NCBI GenBank assembly: GCA_033439255.1
Contig: CM065878.1
Coordinates: 4,464,001-4,528,000 of the forward strand
Origin: Hericium rajendrae
Lineage: Eukaryota > Basidiomycota > Agaricomycetes > Russulales > Hericiaceae
Direction of reading: 5' to 3'
Length of the DNA: 64,000 nucleotides
Under the pieces are notes generated by a model. The model saw only the letters and a program-made list of their open reading frames with translations, ran no database searches and was not told the origin of the DNA. Shown here piece by piece: positions 49,934 to 62,828 of the stretch. Position 1 is the first letter of the stretch. Each line of letters starts with the position of its first letter. The translations under genes and the position numbers were made by a program.

Positions 49934-52900
49934 ATGTCGTCCCTCGACATCGCCGAAGAAATCCGTTCGACACTACCCGGAACAGAAGAAATCGTCGTGC
50001 AATACCTCTCAGGCTACCTCGTCGACGACGCCGGCGAAGACGAGGACATCCTCGCCGTCGCGCGGCACATGCTCGCGTCCGTCGCGATCGCGACGGGAAA
50101 GGACGGCGCCGTCGAGGCGCTGATGGCGAAGCTCGGCGCGCTGCTGCACGACCTGCTGAGCGAGCGCGCGAAGCGCACGGCGGGGCCGACGCTGCAGCGG
50201 CTCGACAAGGTGATGGACATGAGCAAGGGCGCGATGTCGAATACCATTGCGTTTGCGGAGGGCGTTGATTTGGAGTCGATTAATAAGGGGAAGTGAGTGC
50301 TGTTTGTTCTTGGGATGGGCGGGGCTGATGGTTGTTTTTGGGAAGGGCGTCCCGGGTGGATGTTAAAAAGCTTGAGAAGCAGGAGGCGAAGCTAAGGGTG
50401 CGTCGGTTCGCGTTTGTCGTGCGTCTGTTCGTGATTAAATTGTTTTTTGAAGGCCAAAATCGAAAAGCGAGCACGCCGGGATCTGTATGAAGGTTCTAAG
50501 CTCCTTGAGCAGGCGAAGAATAAACAATCATACGAGGAGATATTCATGAAGGTATGCTGTTCTGTATTGTCCACGTTCCACATGACACTAAGCTAGATAC
50601 TACGCGCAGATCAATCCTCTCGAGGCCAGCGCCACCGCGAAGAACAAGAGCAAGGACATCCACCTGCCATCCATCGACGTCAACTTTGGCTCCAACCGCA
50701 TTCTGTACGAACCTATCCATTCCATCATGTTATTGCTTCCTAAACATTTTTCAGTTCTGGCGCGTCTCTGACGTTGGCGCATGGCCGCCGATACGGCCTC
50801 ATCGGTCGAAACGGTGGGTAATGATACTGCGATTCTGTGCGCTGATGCGGTAGCGCTAACTGTCCTTTAGGTGTCGGAAAATCGACGCTCCTGCGCCACA
50901 TCGCCATGCGCGAGGTCCCGATCCCCGCACACATCACCATCCTCTTCGTCGAGCAGGAGGCACGTCTCCATCCTCGTCCACCTCGCTCGCACGCTGACTG
51001 ATTCGCATTGCAGATTGTGGGCGACGACACCACCGCGATCGACTCCGTCCTGAAGGCCGACGTCTGGCGCGACCACCTCCTCAAGCAAGAGGTGGCGCTG
51101 AACGGGAAGCTCGCGGAGCTGGAGGCGCAGGGCGGCGAGAGCGATGCGCGGCTGGAGGAGGAGAAGGACGAGGTCAGCGCGCGCTTGACGGAGGTGCACA
51201 CGCGGCTCGCGGATATGGAGGCGGAGAGCGGGCCTGCGCGCGCGGCGGCGCTGCTGGCTGGGCTCGGCTTTGCGGAGGCGGACCAGTCGCGGCCGACGCG
51301 GTCGTTTAGTGGTGGCTGGAGGTGCGTCGTGCTTTGCCTTGTGAGGAGTACAGTTGATGACGGGGGCGCAGGATGCGACTGGCACTGGCGAGAGCACTTT
51401 TTGTCAAGGTGAGCGTTGTCGGATATGGGTATGTGTCTTTGCTTAATTGTGGACCAGCCTGCGCTTCTTCTCCTGGACGAGCCGTCCAATCACAGTATGT
51501 CCTTGATGTAAATTTGGTTTGTTGCTTGCGCTAACGATGTTGTGTCCAGTCGATCTCAATGCCTTGGCATGGCTGGAAGATTATCTTCAAACATGGCCCG
51601 GGACGCTCCTCGTCGTGTATGTATGCCGCTTCTTCCACCGTTGTCCAAATACTAATATCATAATACAAAGGTCGCACGACCGAGCATTCTTGTGAGTCTT
51701 ATCTTCATTTCACACTGGGTAGGGCTCACGCTTATGTTATCTCAGAGACGCAGTAGCGACAGACATCGTCCACCAACACTCTGGCCGTTTGGATTACTAC
51801 AAAGGGCAAGTCGTCCCTTCACACGGTTTCTTTAAAGATTGGCTCATACCCATCCACCCGTAGCAACTTTTCACAGTTCTATTCCACCAAATCCGAGCGA
51901 GAACGGAACTTGCAGCGCGAATATGATGCACAGATGGAGTACCGGAAGCATCTGCAGGCGTTCATCGACAGATGGAGATACAATGCGAACCGCGGTACGT
52001 CCAGATGTTCCAGTCCTGACGGAACCGATAGGCTGACATGTGCGTTCCTGAAGCTGCACAAGCGCAGTCGAAAATCAAGATCCTCGAGAAGGTACGACTT
52101 GCTTTGCAAGCATATATATGCATATACTCACTCTGCATCAGCTTCCCGAGCTCACACCACCAGAAACAGAAGAGACTGAATCATTCCGGTATGCAACTAA
52201 TTTTTTTTCTCCGCGTACGTCGTTCTGACGATATCCGACAAGCTTCCCCCCGACGGAAAAGATTTCTCCGCCCGTTCTCCAGCTAGACGAAGTGTCCTTT
52301 GGATACGATCCAGCGAAACCGCTTATTCTCAACAAGGTCCATATCGACGTTGGGCTTGATTCGCGCATTGCGGTGGTTGGAGCGAACGGGGCTGGTAAAT
52401 CGACTTTGTGAGCTCTTCCTTATGCTTTCAGGACGCGATGCTAAAACGGCGGCGGGATACCTAGGATTAAACTGCTGACGGGAGAGTTGCAACCGATGGC
52501 GGGTCACGTCAACCGCAATGGACGCTTACGCGTGTAGGTATCTCTATATTCCTCAGCTGCGAATTATTGATGACGAGATCATGCAGGGGATACTTCGCAC
52601 AGCACCACGTCGACACGCTCGTGCCGACGATGACGCCGGTGCAGTTCCTCGCGTCGCGCTTCCCTGGGCGGACAGAGCAGGAGTACCGGAGCCATCTGGG
52701 CAACTTCCAGATCAGCGGTATGACGGGGTGAGCAGGTCGCTTTCCTCGCGACGTCCATCCGTATGCTGAAGGGGACGTGATGCAGCTTGCAGTTGATCGG
52801 CACGCTGTCTGGGGGTCAGAAGTCGCGCGTTGCGTTTTCGCTTTTGTCGTTGCAGAATCCGCATATTTTATTGTTGGATGAGGTGTGCGCCGCGCTGCCA

Positions 52901-53314
52901 CCGTTATTGCATCGACTGAACAGTGTCTTTGAATTGTTAGCCTACTAACCACCTGGATCTCGAGGTATGATCTTGTCTTATTTTAGTCGCGGATCCTGTT
53001 GAGTTATAATGTGCGACAGGGCCTCGATGCGCTCATGCATGCGCTCAGTACGTGGAATGGCGGTGTCATTATCATCTCCCACGACGAGCGGTTCATCACC
53101 ACCGTCGCGAAAGAGGTGCGTCCACACCGTAGATTTCATCCGATGTGTTCTAACGTCGTATGCGCAGCTTTGGGTGTGTGGCGATGGCGCAGTCACGAAG
53201 TTCAAGGGCGACGTCCAGGCGTATAAGGTTTGTTCTCTGGTTCTCTAGGCGTGTCATGTGTGCTAATGGAGTTTGCAGAATCTCATTGTGAGCAATATCA
53301 AGGCGAAGCCGTAA
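49934..53314 (+). CDS. GCN20: GCN20-type ABCF ATPase
   Basis: This soluble ABC protein with two nucleotide-binding domains and no membrane part works with Gcn1 on ribosomes to activate the Gcn2 kinase in amino-acid starvation. It starts [19 protein letters not shown], the N-terminal region that contacts Gcn1. NBD1: [20 protein letters not shown] with an intron in the P-loop, [31 protein letters not shown] and [16 protein letters not shown]. The linker has [22 protein letters not shown]2: [55 protein letters not shown] and [10 protein letters not shown]. Both Walker A and B pairs are intact. The intron at 50960-51013 begins with GC rather than GT (GAG|GCACGT), since only that junction gives VEQEIVGDD. 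The stop is TAA at 53312. Confidence 0.95.
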
Positions 53315-53568
53315 GATGCTACCCGGAGATTTTTGGGGTCTGTGGAAGATTTCCGTGTTTGTAGCATATTTTATAATCTACAATCTGCAGGCATACCCAC
53401 CTATATCTGCTTGTAATTGTCATCGTAGCTTGTATTTTGACAATCGAAATCTATCATGCATCCTTGGTTTGGTTGATGCAAGGTGTTCTGGTACTGGAAA
53501 TATTAGCGCGCGTTTTGGTGGGCCTTGAGGTGAGCGTCGGCGGGCAACCGGCGCCGGCCGGGTTTGAA

Positions 53569-53625
53569 CCAATTTCGGCCACGCGTTCGGATCACGTGCC
53601 ACGCGTCGCGTTTTGAGTTTCCCGC
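53569..53625 (+). promoter_or_regulatory. TOP2 promoter: CCAAT, two MCB-like ACGCGT, CACGTG
   Basis: In the 100 bp before the TOP2 start codon (53671) there are CCAAT (53569-53573), ACGCGT (53581-53586), CACGTG (53593-53598), ACGCGT (53601-53606) and TTTCCCGC (53618-53625). ACGCGT is the MluI cell-cycle box bound by MBF in ascomycete yeasts, TTTCCCGC resembles an E2F site, and CACGTG is a bHLH site. The cluster fits cell-cycle-linked transcription of a DNA-topology gene. This is an inference from motif identity. Confidence 0.5.
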
Positions 53626-53670
53626 TTCGCGTGTTTGTCTGCCACCACCCCATCGCTTCCAACCAACAAG

Positions 53671-56600
53671 ATGAGCTCCGACGAGGGAGAGCACTTTGAC
53701 ATTGACGACGTTTCTGGAGGGTCAGAGTCAGAAGGCTACTCGCCGGTAGCGAAGAAGAAGACGGTGCGTGTTTTGAATGGCACTGGCGCGAAACGAACGG
53801 ACTTATGTTGGTTGAATACCCTAGACGAAGGCTGCACCCAAGTCAACTGCAAAGCCGAAGGCGACGAAGGCACCTGCCAAGGCGAAAGCTGCGCCGAAGA
53901 AGAAGGTCCTCGTGGATTTGGACGACAATGCGGATGATAGCATCGTGAATGAGGACGACAGCGACGACGCGGGGCCATCGGAGCCCAGGGCGGCATCAGC
54001 CAGCCGCGAATGGGAAGAAGAAGAGCGCGTCCGAGACCTATACCAAGGTGGGACCATCCCTGTGGAGTCTGGACGGAGCTGACTGCCGGCTAGCTCACGC
54101 AACTAGAACACATCTTGAAACGACCCGACTCGTACATTGGGAGCGTGGAGACCGTGACCCAGAACATCTGGACCTATGATTCGGATACCAAGCGGATGAT
54201 TTTGCGCGACGTGAAGTACGTTCCTGGCTTTTTCAAGATTGTCGACGAAATCCTTGTGAATGCTGCTGACAACAAGGTACGTGCTCGTCCACTATTGATG
54301 TACCAGGTTTTCATCGCATATATGCGCTTCAGATTAATGACCCCAATATGGATACCTTCAAGGTCGAAATAGACGTTGACAATGGCACAATCTCTGTTCA
54401 CAACAACGGTCGCGGTATACCCATCGAAATCCATTCTAAGGAGAAGATGTACATCCCCGAACTTATCTTCGGTCATCTCCTGTCCTCTTCGAACTACGAT
54501 GACGACGAGAAGAAGCTCACTGGTGGTCGCAATGGCTACGGCGCAAAGCTCACCAACATCTACTCGACGGAATTCATTCTCGAGACCGCGGACAAGGGCA
54601 CGAGCCAGAAGTACAAACAGGTTTGGTCAGACAACATGAGCAAATGCGGGAAGGCGAAGATCACGAAGAACGGGCGCGGAGAGGAGTACACAAAAGTCAC
54701 CTTCAAGCCGGACTTGAAGCGTTTTGGCATGGAAACTATCGACGACGACACCGTCTCGCTGCTGAAGAAGCGCGTCTTCGATATGGCGGGGACAGTGAAG
54801 GACATCAAGGTGTACTTGAACGACGAACGACTGAAGATTAAGAACTTCAAGCAGTACATTGAAATGTACCTGAACTCGGCAGCAGAGACGGCAGCAGAGA
54901 CCTCCGGCGGTGCGGCGCAAGGAAAGCCGTCGTACATCTACGAGCGTATCAACGACCGATGGGAGGTCGGGTTTGCCGTTTCGGACGGGACGTTCCAGCA
55001 TGTCTCGTTCGCGAATTCGATTTCCACCATCAAGGGCGGCACGCATGTCACTGTTATTGCGGACCAGATGCGAAGCATCTCATAACGGCGATTACGAAGA
55101 AGAACAAAGGTGCAGCGCTGAAGCCGGCGAAAGTCAAGGAGCATATGTGGATCTTCATCAATGCGTTGATCGAGAATCCGACTTTCGATAGTCAGACAAA
55201 GGAGCAGATGACCCTGCAAGCGGGAAAGTTCGGTTCCAGGCCTACGCTGACCGAAGACTTCATGAAGAAAGGTGCGGATTTGTGCGTCCAAATGGATTGA
55301 CTATACTGACCTTGATATTAGTTCTTAAGTCGCCCATCGTCGAGAATATTCTGAACTGGGCCAAATTCAGAGCCGATCAACAAATCAAGCGGACAGATGG
55401 CACGAAACGCAGTCGGTTCGTTCTGAGTTCCGTATTCGCTCTGGGGGGATAAGTTAATTTGGCGATACTTAGATTGACCGGTATCACCAAGCTGGCCGAT
55501 GCCAACAATGCTGGTACAAGACAAGCGAAGGACTGCACGCTCATTCTCACGGAAGGTGACTCCGCCAAGGCTCTTGCAGTCGCAGGACTTGGCGTCGTTG
55601 GTCGCGATAATTTTGGCGTGTTTCCTCTTCGCGGAAAGTTGTTGAATGTCCGAGAAGCTCGGCACGACCAGATCATGAAGAACGAAGAAATTCAGAACAT
55701 CAAGAAAATCATGGGATTGCAGCACAATAAAGATTATACAACTATTACTAGCTTGCGTTATGGTCGTTTGATGATTATGACAGATCAGGTAGAGCTCTTG
55801 CGCTGTGACTTTCGTTATTTTACTCAATGCCTTTCAGGACCACGACGGTTCTCATATTAAAGGTCTTCTCATCAACTTCTTGGACCATTTCTTCCCCTCG
55901 CTTTTGAAGCTCGACAACTTCTTGGTTGAATTTGTCACCCATTGTCCGGGTATGCCTTCTCCAGCATAGCTTTTAGACAAAATATTTACTTTGCGATGAC
56001 AGGTCACCAAAGGCAAACAACGCATCGACTTCTTCACAATTCCTGAGTATGAGCAATGGCTTGAACAAACTCCTGATGCATACAAATGGGACTCAAGTAC
56101 TACAAGGCAAGCTTGAGACGCTTTTTCTGTCTTCGCTTTCTTCTAACGGACGTAACAGGGTCTTGGTACGAGCAAAGATTCCTGATGCACGGGACTATTT
56201 CAGTCATATGTCAAAGCATATGATCCCTTTCGCCCCAACTCAAGAAGGCGACAAGGAGCTGATTGAGTTGGCGTTCAGCAAGAAGAAGGCTGATGATCGT
56301 AAAGAATGGTTACGGCAATTCAAAGTATTTCACAAGCTAATTTTGTATGCTATCGGAGATCTGACACTCGCGCTGCATATAGCCTGGAACCTACCTTGAT
56401 CATGACACGGACGAGATCTCGTATTCAGACTTTATTAACAGGGAGCTGATACTCTTTCCATGGCGGACAACGTCCGGTCTATCCCATCTGTTAGTGATGG
56501 TCTGAAGCCTGGTCAACGAAAGGTGATCTGGGCTTGCTTTAAGCGCAAGTTGAAGAAGGAAATCAAGGTTTGCCATCTTTTTTCCTCAAATGATGTGGGC

Positions 56601-59114
56601 CTTCTGACCATTCGTTACTAGGTCGCCCAACTCGTTGGTTACATTTCTGAGCACGCGGCCTATCACCACGGTGAACAGAGTTTGACGATGACTATCGTTA
56701 ACCTGGCGCAGGATTATGTTGGCTCTAACAACTTGAATCTACTGCTGCCCAATGGACAGTACGGTACGCGCGATCAGGGTGGAAAGGACCACGCTTCGGC
56801 TAGGTATATTTTCACCGAACCCGCGCCCATCACCAGAGCCATTTTCCATCCTGCGGACGATCCTCTTCTCAACAACCTGAAGGAAGATAATGATGTAATC
56901 GAACCTGAGTGGTACATGCCTGTGTTACCCCTTGTGTTGATCAACGGAGCTGAGGGCATTGGGACTGGTGAGGAACATTGTCGATGGATTGACCACGCCT
57001 TCTGACGATCCACACCAGGTTGGAGTACCTCCGTTCCCAGCTATAATCCAGAGGACATCGTGGCAAACATCCGTCGTCTCATGGCTGGCGAGGAGCAGGT
57101 GCCCATGATGCCGTGGTGGCGTGGCTTCAAAGGGACGATCAAGAAGACAAGCGAGCACAAGTACGACGTCACTGGTGTCGCTCGCAAAGTCAACGATACC
57201 GACCATCGAAATTACGGAGTTGCCAATTTTCAAGTGGACAATTACGTTCAAGGCCGAGCTAGAGGCCATGATTGGGGAGAAGGGCGACGGTGTGGTCAAG
57301 GTCGGCTTTAACCCTATTCGATCTTGGTTTCACGTTGCTAATTTGTTTGGACAATCGGTTTGTAGGACTACAAGGAGCACTCGGACAATGTCAACATTCA
57401 TTTTATCGTCAACATGGCTGCCAAGGACGTCGAGAAAGCCGAGGAACAAGGATTAGCAGAGTTCTTCAAGCTCACCTCGAAGATCAGCACAAACAACATG
57501 ATTTGCTTTGACTATGATGGCAAGATTAAGAGGTACAGCTCTCCCGAGGAGATCATCGAGGACTTCTATCCTAGGCGGCTCGCCTTCTACCAGAAACGCA
57601 AGGTTGGTATATTGCTTGTGCTCGATATATGCATTTAGGCTAAGCCATGTCTAGGACTACCTCGCAAACGAGCTGCAGACCCAGTTCGAGAGGCTGTCGA
57701 ATCAAGCTCGCTTCGTGCAGATGATAGTTGACAAGCAACTTGTCGTGTCTAACCGCAAGAAAGCCGATATCGTTGCAGAGTTGCGGAAGCTCGAATTCCG
57801 TCCATTCCCGAAGGTCAGTCAAGGCCAAAGCGGCTGGCGAGACGGAGGAAGTCGTTGAGGCCGAGGAGGAGGAAGCGGCGACTGGCGCTTCCTCCGACTA
57901 TGACTACCTGCTGGGGATGGCGATCTGGAGTTTGACGAAAGAAAAGGTAGGCTCGGATGTCATCGGATGTAAACCGTTTTCTGATTTGCTTCGCAGATCG
58001 ACAAACTGCGTCAACAAGCTGCTGAGAAAGAGCAAGAACTGCTGACTCTTCTAGAGCTCACGCCGATCCGCATCTGGAATACAGACTTGGACAACTTCCT
58101 TGAAGAGTGGCGGGTTCGTGCATCCCACAATATCTATTCGCAGTTAATTCATATCTTTTTTTAGAAACATTGCCAGGAATGGGATGAGAAGGCTGTGGTT
58201 GACGCTAATGGTAAAAAAGTGAAGCGCAAGCAGAAGACCATCCAAACCCGGAAGTCTCTTCCAGGCCCAGGCAGGCGTGGAGACGACGAGTCCGACGACG
58301 ACTTCATGCCTACGAAGGCCGCTGCATCCAAAGCGAAGAAACCTGCAGGTGGCGCGGCACCCAAGTCTCAGGCCAAGCCTGCAGCACCGAAGACAAAGTC
58401 TCCACCGAGCAAGGAGGACGATGATGACGATTTCGATGAGCCCTCGGCGCCGCCCCCGCCCAAGAAGCGTGCACCTCCGAAGAAACCCGTCGCGAAGGAT
58501 TCGGATAGCGATGTGGAGATGATTGATGACGAGCCTACGCCTCCGCCTAAGAAGAAAGCTCCAGCCAAGTCTAAGCCTCTGAAGATAGATTCGGACGACG
58601 ACTCGGACGACGATATGATTGCTGCTGCGCTTGCTAAGGGCAAAGGCAAGGCGAAAGAAGCTGCCGCTGTGAAGCGCAAGACGTATGTTGATTTCCTTTA
58701 CGACCCTGCTTTCGTGCTGATGGTTTGTCCACTGATAGGCCTGATGATGACGATGATGATGACAGCGACAGCGCCGCCATTGTCAAGCCGGCGTCAAAGA
58801 AGAAGAAAGCCACTGCACAAGCAGAAGTGACTGATTTCTTTGGCAAAGCGCCGAATGGAACAAAGCCCGCTGCTACCGCCAGGAAAGCCTCGTCGAGCAA
58901 GAAGGCTCCAGACAGCAAGCCCAAGGCACCGCCGAAGAAGCAAGCTGCGAAGAAGATCATTGCGTCGAGTGATGACGAGATCCTGGAGAACGACGACTCA
59001 CCAGCTCCTCCGCCACGCGCTACGGCATCCAGACGAGCCGCTGCACGACCTGCAAAGGCCTACATCGAGCTTTCGGATGACGATGATGATGCTGCTTCGA
59101 TGTACCAGGACTAG
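53671..59114 (+). CDS. TOP2: DNA topoisomerase II
   Basis: This type IIA topoisomerase passes one DNA duplex through another and is essential for chromosome separation. It starts MSSDEGEHFDIDDVSGG. The ATPase domain has VDEILVNAADNK, DVDNGTISVHNNGRGIP, LTGGRNGYGAKLTNIYS and the transducer lysine region KEHMWIFINALIENPTF. The TOPRIM part has TLILTEGDSAKALA and DQ-DHDGSHIKGLL. The cleavage domain has VSDGLKPGQRKV, GEQSLTMTIVNLAQDYVGS and QYGTRDQGGKDHASARYIF, with the catalytic Tyr in ARY. The C-terminal tail is basic and acidic-patched (KAKKPAGGAAPKSQ; DSDSDVEMIDDE) and ends DDDDDAASMYQD. At least a dozen short introns are visible. One-base frame changes lie near 53980 and near 55072 (IADQ before AKHLITAI), probably indels because the gene should be essential. 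Confidence 0.95.
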
Positions 59115-59651
59115 ACGTGTGGCTACCGTGCTAGTGAAGTCTGTAAGTTATGATATGATATGATATCCTGTCGGACTGAGGCTGGTTCCTCGTCTTCTAC
59201 GATTGCCGTTAATACCATCGTCGTGCATCTAAAATGCGAGGAGGACAAGAAAGCGCCCCAATTTCCTTATAAAGAATTTCTTGAGTTAGCATCTATCAGA
59301 CGCGGATCTCATGACATATAAGTCAGGGAAAAACAACTCACACATCGATACACATTCAGATGGTTGAGACCCGCCAGACTAAACTCCGTATGGGCACAAC
59401 GCAGTTTAGACAGCGCAAGCGCACCTCGACTCAATTTCGGACGTATCGATGTCTAATATATGATACCGTTGTCTGGCAAAGGCTGATACCACAGATGAAA
59501 TGAGATCTACACAGTAACGGCATAAGACAAAGATGCTATATTCCCGTCAGAAGCAGTTTCACTCACCGATGAATGTATCTGGCTGCCAACAAGCCTATCT
59601 CATATTGACGAGTCAGTGTCTACGATCGTTTGGGTGCACTTGGCGGCGGAT
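59115..59651. other. Convergent 3' intergenic region
   Basis: About 540 bp between the ends of TOP2 and LIP2, with no gene. A short tandem run of TATGA units lies at about 59149-59165. Confidence 0.4.
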
Positions 59652-60402
59652 TCATATGTCGGGCCTCCTCCTCAAGGCTGAGATGAGTTCTTCAGCTCTG
59701 CCCTCCCTATTCACGTCCATCTCCACCATTTTACGCTCGTACAATCGCCCAAATCTCTCCACCAGCCCCGGAATCTCACCCTCCACGCTAATCTCCTTCT
59801 CCCGCCGCACCCTCCACAGACCCTGCATCCACATCATTCAGCCCACACGCCACAATCTTATCCAACCACCCACCGGCTCGCGCGTCACATTATACGCAAA
59901 CCCGTGCGTCGTGAGCCGATGGCGCACCTGCACGCCGATGCTCCCCACCTTCGTCCGCGCGTCCAGAAACACGCCCGTGTGCTCCGACGGCACATGTTCC
60001 AGCCCGTGCGCCTCCCGCAGCTGCAGCTCGAGCATCCGCTGCATGCGGGAGATGTACTCGCGGATGCCGAGCGCGGGGCGCGTGCGGCCGAGGTCGAGCA
60101 GCAGGTAGCCCGTGAGCTGCCCGGGTCCGTGGTACGTGAGCTGCCCGCCACGCTGCGTGCGTACAAAGTCGGCACCGAGACCTGTGAGGCGTTCACGCTC
60201 GAGCGCGAGCTCTGCCTCGGTCTGCCGCCGCCCGCCGGTGTATACTGGGCGATGCTGCAGCAGGAGCAGGATATCCTTGTGCGCGCCCGAGGTCTTACGC
60301 TGCTCCAGTTGGAGCGCGTGAAGCGACTCTTGGAGTGCTAAGCGTTCGTGCATATGGTAATGGGGCCTTGAAGTAGTGGTACAGGACGGGTGGAAGGGTC
60401 AT
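59652..60402 (-). CDS. LIP2: Octanoyltransferase (LipB/Lip2)
   Basis: This mitochondrial enzyme moves octanoate from acyl carrier protein onto lipoyl domains, the first step of lipoate synthesis. The start at 60402 gives MTLPPVLYHYFKAPLPY, which leads into HERLALQESLHALQLEQ after a one-base frame change near 60352. Family blocks are LLLQHRPVYTGGRR, RGGQLTYHGPGQLTGYLLLD and GVFLDARTKVGSIGVQV followed by THGFAYNV, covering the acyl-binding and Lys/THG active-site regions. The end reads DKIVACGL, then SVEGEIPGLVERFGRLYE and SALRRRPDI. Frame changes lie near 59868 and 59775. Three breaks in a gene this short, with all motifs conserved, point to sequence error. No intron is needed. A cleavable mitochondrial presequence is not obvious. 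Confidence 0.88.
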
Positions 60403-62436
60403 GGCCGGGACGAAACCGTGGCTCGTCGAGCCCGACGCCGCTTGATCATTCGCGCCGTTCTACAGCGCTTGCCTTTTTGGGACGTTGCTCTCGACAACGA
60501 CGATGGCGGCCGCATCTTGCACGCCGCGGAACTTCGACGACCTGGCAGCTGACACCAGCATCTAAACTTGGAACGCTACTGGTGAGCCGCAGCTTTCTTT
60601 CAGGACACAGAAACCGATAACTGCAGCCCTTTCCCGCGCCGAAGCCAGCGCGTCCACATGCCTGGATGTGCACCAGATCGTGCTCGGCGCTCGCCCGCTT
60701 TCTCGTCGCTCTACGGCCCCCACCATCTCGGAATGCCTTCCAGTTTGAAATTGGCCAGTTAATCTGACATGCAGACCCGTTATTTCGGTAGGTCTTGTGG
60801 CGTCGCAGGCCATGGATGGTTAGATGCTGCGTTCGCGCCAGCAGAACCTGCTTGGGCGAATTAATTCTTTTCCAGCATGCAGCGGCGCGGTGTCAAATCA
60901 CGAGGCTCGCGCTGCCGTTGCACCATCCACCTGACCGGCCTTTTGTGTCCACCCTTATCCTACCACACCCATCCGCATCTCAGCTTCTCATCGGGCTTCG
61001 CAATGCCTGCGAACGCATCATCCACATCGCCGCCTCCGCTCCTTCTCGACGCATTCTCGACGCACCTCGACATGGCCAGCATCTTCCACTGTCCAGCGGC
61101 CCTCCGTTCTAATCCAACGCGCACCATGATCGCACCAACGTGCCTTCAATCCATGCCGTATGCTCAGATATGAATACAATCGGAAAGTGCACGCCGCGCG
61201 CTCCGTCGCGCGAAGGCCTCTCAACGACCGACCTCGATGTCTCGACAGTGTTCCGCGGATCTAAGTACGGCAGCCCTATCCAGACAATTCCGCGATGAAT
61301 ACAAGTGCTATACCGTACAATGCGCTTCTTGCGCCGTTACAGGAAACTGCAGATACCAAATCTACACGAATAACATACACGCAGCCCGTCTCCGTGTCCG
61401 TCCCGAAACCGCGAGCCATCGAACATCATGCCGCTGCTAACGTCAACAGCAATCGTCAACGCCACGCCCATCAGCACCGCGCGCCCTTCCGCCGGCACGC
61501 GCCCCACGCCATGTTCTCCTCATCGAGCATCTCCGCAAACCCGGCGCTCGTCTTGCGGGGGAGCGTCAGCATGAGCATGCTGTGCCAATGTGGGGCAGAC
61601 AAGACAGAACTTACGTGTGCGGGCGATGCGGGCGCTTTGGACAGGGAGAGGGGCACTGTCCAGGCCTGTGGCAGTGCGGCGCTGTCAACCACCGTAGCGA
61701 GCGAGTCGTACGACGCCGTGGCGCTGCTGAGCGTCGACGCGGGCGCGACGCTGTCCTTCCGCGCTCCAGTCTAGAAACAGGACATCAGCCATGCCCGTCC
61801 TCCGCGCAACAGAGCGGAACAGACCTTCGGCTTGGTCAACTTGGCGAACAGGGATGATCGCGTCATGGTTGTGGTGTTGTTATTGTAGGCGCGAGTATAG
61901 CAGCAAAGATTGCAGAGACGCGAGGACAGCCCACCGGGACGCGTTCGCTTTTTATGCGCTACGACCGCCTCGGCCTCGTGATATCCGCTTTACGGCAGAG
62001 GCGCCCGGACAGGCCTCCAGTGACAGCATCATGCCTGTACACAGTACAGCATCTCACCGCGGCGTTTTGAGCCTACTACCGTAGTACCTGGGCGCGCAAA
62101 GCCCTCCCCTCTGGACGACGATCAAACTGATCACCCGCTCTAGATCTGATCCCCGAACGTCCACATTCTCATCTGCTTCGCTCTGGCTTCGCTGCTATAT
62201 AAATTTAGCCTCGCCGTATCCGACTCGGGAACGCTGCACCAGCTCCATTTCGAGGACTGCACAAGGTCAAGTGCTGCTGCACCCTCTACTTGCCAACGAC
62301 GACACCTGCCAAATACGGGCGCATGTGGCTCTCCCCTGCGCCGGCACGCACCCGCCCCGCAGGCCCCAGCTGCACGTCGCGGCGTCGCATGCCAGGCACG
62401 CCAGTGCGGACGCGCCTCTTACATCAACGCGCGTGC
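60403..62436. other. 2-kb region without a supported gene
   Basis: This is GC-rich DNA between LIP2 and the tandem duplication. The longest frame, 61295-61774 (+), would give a Ser/Ala-rich protein with no recognisable domain, and its splice structure is unclear. A good TATA box, TATATAAA, lies at 62196-62203 on the + strand, but no convincing gene starts after it. A short or fast-evolving gene could be hidden here. Confidence 0.35.
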
Positions 62437-62828
62437 GAGTCCGCACCCCGCATGCGTGCGCGCGAGGTGGATCGGGCGCCGCATGCGGGCAGATCGTCTC
62501 AAGACCTGCCACCCAACCCCGTCGGACAGCGCGGTGATGCACTGGACGTCGTCGAGGCTCCGGTGCGTCGTGTCTCGACGCACGAGGGCCCGGCGCGCCG
62601 CTGCGCTTAAATAGCGCGGGCTGAGAAAAGTAGGATCGTTATGGGTGCAGGTCGACGGAAATAACGCTGCGGTGCGGTGGGTGTGTCAGGATTAGGACGT
62701 CGTCGTCATTTGACCGGGGTGATATATACTTGGTGGTACAGGTACAGGCGATGCTCATTGTGAATCAGTACAATCGTGCTGCTGGCGACGCATCAAGACT
62801 GGGTTAATAAAGAAAGATAAGAAAGCCT

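Noticed and set aside
61295-61774. Possible 159-codon gene in the desert before the tandem duplication
   Set aside because: It has no recognisable domain, no clear splice or start context, and lies in GC-rich DNA where long chance frames are common.
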